DNA from: Planctomycetaceae bacterium
GTDB taxonomy: Bacteria; Planctomycetota; Planctomycetia; Pirellulales; Thermoguttaceae
NCBI GenBank assembly: GCA_009776995.1
Contig: WRMR01000190.1
Coordinates: 1 to 8,707, forward strand
Reading direction: 5' to 3'
Length of the DNA stretch: 8,707 nucleotides
Part shown: positions 1-5,219 of the stretch, one piece after another
Layout of the letters: every line of letters starts with the position of its first letter
Numbering within the stretch: position 1 is the first letter of the stretch
Made by a program: the position numbers and the translations under genes
Notes under the pieces: model-generated
What the model was told of the DNA's origin: nothing
The model's database searches: none
Seen by the model: the letters and a program-made list of their open reading frames with translations, nothing else

Positions 1-5
1 ATTCC

Positions 6-1607
6 ATGAATTACCGGCTGGTCATCAAGCTCCTGGGCAGTGTTTGCATCGCGCTCGGTCTGGCGATGGCGTTCAGTATTCCCTGGGCATGGGAACACTC
101 CAGTTCCTCCATGCCGAATGAATATAAGTCCCTCACCACGCGTGGACTTCAGCTTCAATCCGAAACCAATGGATATACTGCCCTGCTTTATTCTATGGGC
201 ATTTGTTTCGTTCTCGGAGCAATTCTGCGGTACATCGGCCAAAAAGCCAAGCCGACGCTCTTTCGGCGTGAGGCCATTACGGTGGTCGTTTTCTCGTGGG
301 TACTGGCAACCATTCTTGGGGCCTTGCCTTACTTTCTCAGCGCAGAAACAAGTTTCATCGACGCCATGTTTGAAAGCCAGTCGGGTTTCAGCACAACCGG
401 CGCGACCGTGTTTTCCGACATTGAAAGTCTCCCGCACTGCATCCTGTTTTGGCGCAGTTGCACACAGTTTCTCGGCGGACTTGGCATCATCGTTCTGCTC
501 GTCGCGATTCTCGGCCAGGGCTTTGGCGGCAAGGAAGTCCTGCGCACCGAGCGCGTCGGTTCACCCGGCGAAGGAACGCCGCTTGCCCGTGTGCAAAGCC
601 TGGCCTGGTCGCTGTTCGGCATTTATATCGGGCTGAATGTCCTGCTGATTGCCATTCTGTTGATGTTGAATTTCAGTCTGTTCGACGCAATCTGCCACGC
701 CTTTGCGACGATGGCCACCGGCGGGTTCAGTACGTACAACGAGAGCATAGGCCACTTTGCGAACAATCCGGATTACAACGGCGCGGCCATCGAGTGGGTA
801 TTGACCCTGTTCATGTTCCTCGGCGGGACGAACTTTGTGCTGTTTTTCTGGTGTCTTTGCGGTCAACCGGGGCGATTGTTCCGCGACACGGAATGGCAAA
901 CCTACGTCGGAATCGTTCTCGCAGCGTCGCTGGCTGTGATGATCTTCGGCCTCTGGTACGGCAGTTTCCATGTCGCCGCCAACCAGGTTACGGAACCCAT
1001 CCCCACATCCTTCGCCTTGCGCACTTCCATGTTTCACGTTGTTTCGCTGATGACTTCAACGGGATTCGTTGCCGATCCATACGACGCCTGGAACGCTCCG
1101 TCCGTGATGATCCTGCTCATTCTCATGTGCATCGGGGCTTGTGCCGGAAGCACAGCCGGGGGAATCAAACTGTTTCGCGTTGTGTTGGGGGCAAAAATCG
1201 TCCGCGCCCATATCGAACAGACCTGGCACCCGACCGTCGTGCGAAACGTCTGGCTCCAGAAAAACATTGTCAACCGCGACCTGCTCAATAACGTGGCGAT
1301 TTACATTGCGTTGTATTTTGCCGTGATCGTGATTGTCACACTGGTCATTACGGCCATCGAACCGGACACCACCTGGCAAAACAGCGGCTATTTGGAAGAC
1401 CGCCAGTTGCTTGACGTCCCGTGCATGGTTCTGACCTGCCTCGGCAATGTCGGCCCCGGGATCGGCGTTATTGGCACGTCCGGAAACTTCGGGTCGCTGA
1501 CTACCGTGACCAAGTTCCTGCTCACCTGGGTCATGCTGCTCGGACGGCTCGAAATTTTCGTCGTCCTGGCCGTACTGTCCCCGCGTTTCTGGCGAACTCA
1601 TACGTGA
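6..1607 (+). CDS. trkH: TrkH-family potassium uptake protein
   Basis: Membrane subunit of a Trk/Ktr-type K+ uptake system, which imports K+ across the cytoplasmic membrane and is normally gated by a cytoplasmic TrkA/KtrA RCK subunit. The protein is 533 aa, somewhat longer than typical TrkH (about 480). All four P-loop filter segments are visible: SGFSTTGATV (126-135), ATMATGGFS (234-242), MTSTGFV (349-355) and CLGNVGPGIG (478-487). The family block GSTAGGIKLFRV lies at 381-392 and the C-terminal LLGRLEIFVVL at 511-521. Hydrophobic segments run throughout. The ATG at base 6 gives a hydrophobic N-terminus that fits transmembrane helix 1; only five bases of upstream sequence are visible, so ribosome binding site and promoter cannot be judged and a slightly earlier start is possible. 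No trkA is in the window; one may lie just to the left (inference). The gene looks intact and converges on dtd with 36 bases between the stop codons. Confidence 0.95.
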   Translation: MNYRLVIKLLGSVCIALGLAMAFSIPWAWEHSSSSMPNEYKSLTTRGLQLQSETNGYTALLYSMGICFVLGAILRYIGQKAKPTLFRREAITVVVFSWVLATILGALPYFLSAETSFIDAMFESQSGFSTTGATVFSDIESLPHCILFWRSCTQFLGGLGIIVLLVAILGQGFGGKEVLRTERVGSPGEGTPLARVQSLAWSLFGIYIGLNVLLIAILLMLNFSLFDAICHAFATMATGGFSTYNESIGHFANNPDYNGAAIEWVLTLFMFLGGTNFVLFFWCLCGQPGRLFRDTEWQTYVGIVLAASLAVMIFGLWYGSFHVAANQVTEPIPTSFALRTSMFHVVSLMTSTGFVADPYDAWNAPSVMILLILMCIGACAGSTAGGIKLFRVVLGAKIVRAHIEQTWHPTVVRNVWLQKNIVNRDLLNNVAIYIALYFAVIVIVTLVITAIEPDTTWQNSGYLEDRQLLDVPCMVLTCLGNVGPGIGVIGTSGNFGSLTTVTKFLLTWVMLLGRLEIFVVLAVLSPRFWRTHT

Positions 1608-1643
1608 GTTGTACCCCGCAACACCTTGATTTCGCATGTTCGG

Positions 1644-2099
1644 TCACGACAGATGGTCGGTGTCAACGAGCAATGTGACAGGCCCTGAATTGACCAATTC
1701 AACGGCCATTTCCCGCTGGAACGTCCCCGTTGCGACACGCACGCCCAGCTCGCGCAGGGCGGCGACGAATTGCTCGTACAACCGCTGCGCGATATCCGGT
1801 CGTGCGGCTTCCGTGAAACCGGGACGCCGGCCTTTGCGGCAGTCGCCGTACAGCGTAAACTGACTGACCACGAGGGCTTCCCCGTCGACGTCGAGCAGTC
1901 CAAGATTCATTTTGCCCGCGTTGTCTTCAAAAATCCGAAGTTGGGCCACTTTCGACGCCAAAAACGTGGCGTCCCGCTCACCATCGCCCTCGCGAACGCC
2001 CAGCAAAACCAGAATGCCGTGTCCGATTTCGCCCGTGACTTCCCCAGTATCCGGCAGAGTGACTTTCGCACGGCTGACCCGTTGCACACACGCCCGCAT
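1644..2099 (-). CDS. dtd: D-aminoacyl-tRNA deacylase (DTD)
   Basis: Hydrolyses D-amino acids (and glycine from mischarged tRNA-Ala) off tRNA in the cytoplasm, a translation quality-control step. The 151-aa product matches the usual DTD length (about 145-150). It opens with the family phrase MRACVQRVSRAKV. The two active-site signatures are present: SQFTLYGDCRKGRRPGF (79-95, SQFTL motif) and the NSGPVT motif (137-142, usual form NxGPVT). The ATG at 2099 was chosen because it begins the conserved N-terminus and has GGAGGG at 2104-2109, four bases upstream. The open frame runs further upstream to about 2429 but that part has no family similarity. The gene appears complete and monocistronic. No convincing terminator hairpin was seen in the 36 bases between it and trkH. 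Confidence 0.96.
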   Translation of the reverse strand: MRACVQRVSRAKVTLPDTGEVTGEIGHGILVLLGVREGDGERDATFLASKVAQLRIFEDNAGKMNLGLLDVDGEALVVSQFTLYGDCRKGRRPGFTEAARPDIAQRLYEQFVAALRELGVRVATGTFQREMAVELVNSGPVTLLVDTDHLS

Positions 2100-2103
2100 G
2101 GTT

Positions 2104-2109
2104 CCCTCC
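2104..2109 (-). promoter_or_regulatory. Ribosome binding site of dtd
   Basis: GGAGGG on the minus strand, four bases from the ATG at 2099. It decides the dtd start in a long open frame that otherwise extends about 330 bases upstream. Confidence 0.7.
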
Positions 2110-2198
2110 GTCAAAGTGTTCGTGGATTTCGTGCTGTCATTACCATATCCAATATACCACCAAACCTGCGCAACCGCGAGTCTCTTGCCGGGAACGGC

Positions 2199-2210
2199 GG
2201 GTGTAGTAAA
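2199..2210 (+). repeat. Left arm of a 12-base inverted repeat
   Basis: GGGTGTAGTAAA. Its exact reverse complement TTTACTACACCC lies at 2546-2557. The bases outside the 12-mer differ between the arms except for a CCCGG-like patch just past each one. This looks like two degenerate copies of a dispersed repeat in opposite orientation around the low-complexity stretch, not a hairpin (the arms are 335 bases apart). Confidence 0.5.
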
Positions 2211-2224
2211 ATTTGTGCGCGCTA

Positions 2225-2464
2225 TCATGCCAAATTCCCGTAAGCTTTCCATTGGCTTCCACAGAGTACGGCCCAGAGGGGGCAAAGTCCAGAGAGAGCA
2301 AAGTGCCGAGAGCTGAGAGCAGAGTGGGAACATAAAACACTCTGTGCTTTGCACTCCAAACGTCCCATCGGTACGGCTTCTTTCTGACACAAATCGCAAA
2401 TCGTGTTGTCCGACAGTTTGATGTCGCAAAACTCTTCGAGATGTTCGGCGGCTTTGTGGTCCAT
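2225..2464 (-). CDS. Possible small cysteine-containing protein, doubtful
   Basis: A 79-aa frame starting at the ATG at 2464, with GAGGAG at 2471-2476 six bases upstream. This is one of the best ribosome binding sites in the window and the main reason to list it. The first 45 residues look protein-like: an acidic start (MDHKAAEHLEEF), CDLC (23-26), then C38 and C45, which might bind a metal. From about residue 45 the frame runs through a low-complexity CTCTG/TTTGC-rich stretch and becomes odd (SALSSRHFALSGLCPLWAVL), so the true 3' end may have been lost or replaced. I do not recognise the family. It may be a decayed gene or a chance frame. Confidence 0.3.
   Translation of the reverse strand: MDHKAAEHLEEFCDIKLSDNTICDLCQKEAVPMGRLECKAQSVLCSHSALSSRHFALSGLCPLWAVLCGSQWKAYGNLA
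2275..2352. repeat. Low-complexity AGAG/CTCTG-rich stretch
   Basis: The plus strand is built from shifting variants of short words: AGAGAGAGCAAAGTG, GAGAGCTGAGAGCAGAGTG, then CACTCTGTGCTTTGCACTC. It includes a 7-base stem CAGAGTG (2320-2326) / CACTCTG (2338-2344) with an 11-base loop and no T-tract, so it is not a convincing terminator. It reads like a degraded short tandem repeat and interrupts the possible small ORF. Confidence 0.45.
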
Positions 2465-2545
2465 GGTCGGCTCCTCAAAAATCAAACGGGGGTGAAATCT
2501 CAAAACCGCCAGTTGAACCTCACTTGCCCAATCACGCAACCAGGG

Positions 2546-2557
2546 TTTACTACACCC
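2546..2557 (-). repeat. Right arm of the 12-base inverted repeat
   Basis: TTTACTACACCC on the plus strand, the exact reverse complement of 2199-2210. It lies between the possible small ORF and the AT-rich promoter zone. Confidence 0.5.
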
Positions 2558-2681
2558 ATCCCCCCGGTTGACCCTCTGTAGCATCGTCAAGTCCAACCGC
2601 TGGCCGCTCTTCTGGACGATCAACAAACAACTCGGCAAATTACCGCAATCTGCGTAAAGTAAAAGATATGTCCATAGTTAC

Positions 2682-2695
2682 TGTCAAAATTGACA
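2682..2695. promoter_or_regulatory. Perfect palindrome, possible operator
   Basis: TGTCAA-AA-TTGACA is a perfect 6-base inverted repeat with a two-base centre, about 145 bases upstream of the Panacea gene ATG. The right half is also a consensus -35 hexamer, but no good -10 follows at 16-18 bases. It could be an operator for the module or for a more distal promoter; this is inference from symmetry only. Confidence 0.3.
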
Positions 2696-2804
2696 CAATG
2701 AGAAATACCACAATTTTCTTGAAAGTATTATTTTGTGAAAAAAAGAAAAAATCACCATGACAGTAGTGATGGTCGATACTTCTTGGAAGCAAAAAAATAT
2801 TCCC

Positions 2805-2833
2805 TTGAAAATGTCTCACAGAAAAACTATAAT
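2805..2833 (+). promoter_or_regulatory. Sigma-70-type promoter of the Panacea/toxin pair
   Basis: TTGAAA (2805-2810), exactly 17 bases, then a perfect TATAAT (2828-2833). The ATG at 2840 begins after six more bases (TGGGGT), so the expected transcription start falls on or within a base or two of the start codon. This predicts a leaderless mRNA. It also argues against the earlier in-frame GTG at 2735, which would place this promoter inside the coding sequence. Confidence 0.7.
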
Positions 2834-2839
2834 TGGGGT

Positions 2840-3412
2840 ATGAGTCAAATAAAATTCCGGTTCAACTTCCCAAAGGCATTACAGGCCACCGCTTGGTTGC
2901 TACGGCTGGCAGGCGGTCGGATACGTTACATCAAACTCCTGAAGTTGCTCTACATCGCCGAACGGGAATACCTTGCAGAAGAGGCCAAAATGATCTTCGG
3001 TGACCGGGTTGTGGCCATGAAATACGGCCCGGTGTTGACCAACGTTTACGACCTCATCAAGAGCGAAGGTGATTACGCCGAAACATGGCGAGAGTATATC
3101 CACAAAACAAGCGATTACAATGTGATTCTGCGCAGTGATCCCGGTTATGGCGATTTGTGCCGGGCGGAAACAGAAAAGTTGACTGATGTTTTCGAGCGTT
3201 ACGGGAAAATGGACGGCTTTCGACTTTCAGAAGTCACACACCAATTCCCCGAATGGTTGCGGAATTACGAAGACATTGCCTTTTCAGGATCGTTCCCGAT
3301 TTCCGTTGAGGACATTCTTTGTGCTCAAGGCAAAAGGGAATTGATCGGCAGGGTGATTGACCATCTTGAAGAAGTCGCCTGGAGTGAAAAGCTGTTCGGG
3401 ATGCAATCGTGA
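2840..3412 (+). CDS. Panacea-domain (DUF4065) antitoxin-like protein
   Basis: 190 aa, similar to the Panacea domain family (DUF4065; SocA and PanA-type antitoxins, also called GepA-like). Members usually sit beside and neutralise a toxin. Seen in the sequence: an N-terminal helix (FNFPKALQATAWLL, 8-21), the family hallmark KLLKLLYIAERE (32-43), a charged helix, then GPV (63-65) with VYDLI (69-73), and later LSEVTHQFPEW (129-139). There is no signal peptide or membrane segment, so it is cytoplasmic. I chose the ATG at 2840 because the conserved region starts within ten residues of it and a near-consensus promoter ends just before it. An alternative GTG at 2735 would add 35 unremarkable residues. 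The TGA stop overlaps the GTG start of the next gene by four bases, implying translational coupling. The order, antitoxin first, is typical of toxin-antitoxin operons. Lower GC than the flanking genes suggests acquisition. Confidence 0.85.
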   Translation: MSQIKFRFNFPKALQATAWLLRLAGGRIRYIKLLKLLYIAEREYLAEEAKMIFGDRVVAMKYGPVLTNVYDLIKSEGDYAETWREYIHKTSDYNVILRSDPGYGDLCRAETEKLTDVFERYGKMDGFRLSEVTHQFPEWLRNYEDIAFSGSFPISVEDILCAQGKRELIGRVIDHLEEVAWSEKLFGMQS

Positions 3413-3801
3413 AAACGGGTGACGCATTCCTTGCGCCTGATAAAGATCATCACAACATCAAGCACCTCTACATCATTGTTTCTGACCCTTCGCAAAACTC
3501 TGATGCAGTTTTTCTTGTGATGGTCAGTACGCATGAAACATACAAAGACGAAACATGTATTCTTGAATCGGGAGACCATCCACGAATCAACCATCGTTCG
3601 GTTGTGATCTATGTGAGACCACCGGCGGTACTTACGTCGGTCTCCCGCTTGAAATCGCTTGTGGAATCAGGAATGGTCGAGATACAACAACCGGTTTCGG
3701 AAACGGTGTTGTCAAAAAACACCGAAGGATGTACCAAAACCCGTCACATTGAATCAGGCATCGAAACGCTTTTGTTCAAACAAGGTCTTTTGCGGAATTG
3801 A
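3409..3801 (+). CDS. Putative toxin partner of the Panacea protein, possibly PemK/MazF-like
   Basis: 130 aa, starting at a GTG that overlaps the antitoxin stop (GTGA, 3409-3412); no strong ribosome binding site, so translation is probably coupled. The position, immediately after a Panacea gene, is where the toxin is found in known Panacea modules. The protein is cytoplasmic and beta-rich in appearance: MKTGDAFLAP at the start, KHLYIIVSDPS (18-28), VFLVMVSTH (34-42), then the striking block CILESGDHPRINHRSVVIYV (50-69), and helices toward the C-terminus (SRLKSLVESG, 79-88; IESGIETLLFKQG, 114-126). A short N-terminal GD followed by K-H-hydrophobic strand and S/D resembles the SH3-like barrel of PemK/MazF endoribonucleases (G-D...K-x-R-hydrophobic...S). 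The similarity is too weak to assign the family or name catalytic residues. No toxicity can be shown from sequence. The gene ends 15 bases before an opposing integrase remnant. Confidence 0.7.
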   Translation: MKTGDAFLAPDKDHHNIKHLYIIVSDPSQNSDAVFLVMVSTHETYKDETCILESGDHPRINHRSVVIYVRPPAVLTSVSRLKSLVESGMVEIQQPVSETVLSKNTEGCTKTRHIESGIETLLFKQGLLRN

Positions 3802-3816
3802 TTGCAAATCCTCGTA

Positions 3817-4022
3817 TCACTCGTACTTCAACGCGACGGCGTCGCCTTTGGCATCGTCTTTTTTGGCGTAAATTTCGGTCGTGCTGATGTTCTTGTGGCC
3901 AGCCATAATCTGTGCGGCCTCGATGTCTTCGTTCGCCCGGATCATCGTCAGCGCGGAACCCCGGCCTTTTGTGCGGCACTCTGGATGAGACTTTCATAGC
4001 CACGGAAGTCGGCGGAATCGCC
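3817..4022 (-). pseudogene. Tyrosine recombinase/integrase C-terminal remnant
   Basis: Read on the minus strand, one frame gives GDSADFRGYESLIQSAAQK-AGVPR then a stop (4022-3948). A second frame from about 3965 gives SALTMIRANEDIEAAQ, IMAGHKNISTTEIYAKKD and a short tail ending in TGA at 3817-3819. The second part is the C-terminal box of phage-type integrases, with the GH and the nucleophile tyrosine in TTEIYA. The first part resembles the segment normally found just before the HxLRH arginine box. That arginine box is missing at the junction and the frame changes there, so the fragment has an internal deletion plus frameshift and everything upstream is gone. It cannot be functional. The remnant abuts the apbE stop codon (4023-4025) and faces the Panacea module, suggesting a decayed mobile element that may have carried the module. 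Confidence 0.8.
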
Positions 4023-5216
4023 TTATGTTGCGTCCGTTTCAAATCGAATCTGGTTTTGCTCGAAGCCGAAATGCAAGATTCGGCAATCGCTGGACAGCGT
4101 TTCAGCGGGTAGAACAAGCAGAGCCGCGACGCCCGGATGCCGGCGACAATATTCGACGGTCTGTTCCGGGCTGAGTACAAAGAACGCGGTCGAAAGGGCG
4201 TCGGCCAGCGCGGCAGCCGGGGCAATGACTGTCGCCATGAGTACGTTTTCCGCCGGCCAGCCAGAACGCGGGTCAATGATGTGACTGTAGCGTTTGCCCT
4301 GATGAATGAAAAACTGGTGTTGCGAACCGGAAGTGCCGAGAGCCTCATCGGTCAGTCGCACTTCTGCGAGGCGTCGGCCCGGACGAATCGGGTGCGAGAT
4401 GCCGACCGTCCAACCGACCGAACGGTCTCGCGTCGATTCGAGCAGTGTTCCGCAGACGTTCGATGGCACGTTCTTTTGTGCCGTTTGCGGCCAGGCTTCC
4501 CTCATGCGACCGCCAAGGGCCAGGATACTGCTGCGGCCGCCGTGCAACAGCGCATGTTCGACGCCCGATTCCCACAGCTTGCCTTGCGCCGAATCGAGTG
4601 CCGCGCCTTTGCCGATACAACCGAGGCTGATTTCGACGCCCGGTTTCGTGAAACGGACGCTTTGCGGCTCCGTGTCCAGTTGCACGAGTGCCTGCCCGAC
4701 ACATTGCAGTGCGGCGGTGATTTCATGTTGCGGCGGCACCTTCCCTTCGCGTTTGGAAAAACCCCACAATCGCCACAGTGTTGACGCTGTGACGTCGATA
4801 GCACCGTCTGTTTCGCTGGCAAGTTGCAGGCACTGCGCAAGCAGGTTCCAAACTTCGGAAGACGTTGTGACCGCGTTTTGGGCGGCACTACTGTTAATGC
4901 GTGAGATTTCACTTTCCACCTGAAACGCGGAAAGTACGGATTCCAACCGCTCGACCTCATCCAGTACCGCCAGTGCCGCCTCCGTCGCCTGGGGGTATTG
5001 TCCGCGATTAAGTAAAACCTCGAAGTCATTCGCCATCGCACGGCGGGCAAATCGCAATAAAGGCCATCCGGCCGGCGACGTGTCCGTCGTTGCCATCGGA
5101 AACGCATCGGCGTTTTCGCTTGCCGCATCGACCGCCGCTCCGGCAGCTTCACGAATTTTCCCAAAAAACGAATGCCCCTGCAAAAACTGCCGCCGCGATG
5201 GTTCTTTTTCAGTCAT
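4023..5216 (-). CDS. apbE: FAD:protein FMN transferase (ApbE family)
   Basis: Transfers FMN from FAD onto Thr/Ser of target flavoproteins (for example NqrB/C, RnfG, FMN-bind domains), Mg2+-dependent. The 397 aa cover the whole family: FARRAMANDFEVLL (56-69, the usual M-G/A-T region), FQVESEISRIN near 98-108, SLGCIGKGAALD (197-208, usual DLGGIAKGYAVD), HGGRSSILALGG (225-236), LGTSG (293-297), the SHIIDPRSGWPAEN box (311-324) and ADALSTAFFVL (338-348), where D339 and T343 match the metal-binding positions. The N-terminus has SRRQFLQG (7-14), which resembles a Tat box, but no hydrophobic segment follows; export is therefore doubtful. A stretch of about 35 residues (236-270) before GWTVGI is longer than in enterobacterial ApbE. 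The ATG at 5216 lies three bases after the stop of the upstream DUF1570 gene, so the two are almost certainly cotranscribed. No flavinylation substrate gene is in the window. The 3' end is next to an integrase remnant but the protein looks complete. Confidence 0.92.
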   Translation of the reverse strand: MTEKEPSRRQFLQGHSFFGKIREAAGAAVDAASENADAFPMATTDTSPAGWPLLRFARRAMANDFEVLLNRGQYPQATEAALAVLDEVERLESVLSAFQVESEISRINSSAAQNAVTTSSEVWNLLAQCLQLASETDGAIDVTASTLWRLWGFSKREGKVPPQHEITAALQCVGQALVQLDTEPQSVRFTKPGVEISLGCIGKGAALDSAQGKLWESGVEHALLHGGRSSILALGGRMREAWPQTAQKNVPSNVCGTLLESTRDRSVGWTVGISHPIRPGRRLAEVRLTDEALGTSGSQHQFFIHQGKRYSHIIDPRSGWPAENVLMATVIAPAAALADALSTAFFVLSPEQTVEYCRRHPGVAALLVLPAETLSSDCRILHFGFEQNQIRFETDAT

Positions 5217-5219
5217 GGC

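Larger units (their letters stand above)
2465..2804. other. Intergenic region, AT-rich on its right side
   Basis: No gene is supported here. The left part (to about 2640) has ordinary composition and includes the right repeat arm. From about 2640 the sequence becomes strongly AT-rich: bases 2701-2760 contain only 14 G/C out of 60. It carries a TGTCAA-AA-TTGACA palindrome and leads into the promoter of the Panacea gene. The composition change marks the left side of the toxin-antitoxin-like module. Confidence 0.5.

Noticed and set aside
449..1291. A 280-aa frame overlapping trkH on the same strand, plus long minus-strand frames at 561-1037 and 1056-1637
   Set aside because: They lie inside trkH, whose four filter motifs are intact. 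The alternative products are Arg/His-rich or polar shadow translations with no family phrase.
2320..2344. 7-base stem with an 11-base loop as a terminator
   Set aside because: No T-tract on either side, a long loop, and location inside low-complexity sequence where such stems arise by chance.
2558..2660. Plus-strand stretch reading VKSNRWPLFWTINKQLGKLP before a stop
   Set aside because: It looks somewhat protein-like but has no start codon, no upstream continuation and no family I can name.
2735..2839. GTG at 2735 as start of the Panacea gene
   Set aside because: It adds 35 residues without family similarity, has no ribosome binding site, and would put a near-perfect promoter inside the coding region.
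3776..4348. 190-aa minus-strand frame covering the integrase remnant and the apbE 3' end
   Set aside because: Neither its apbE part nor its integrase part is in the frame that gives recognisable motifs; it is a shadow.
4137..4923. Plus-strand frames of 205-215 aa opposite apbE
   Set aside because: Antisense to a well-supported ApbE with conserved motifs; the products are Arg/Cys-rich and featureless.
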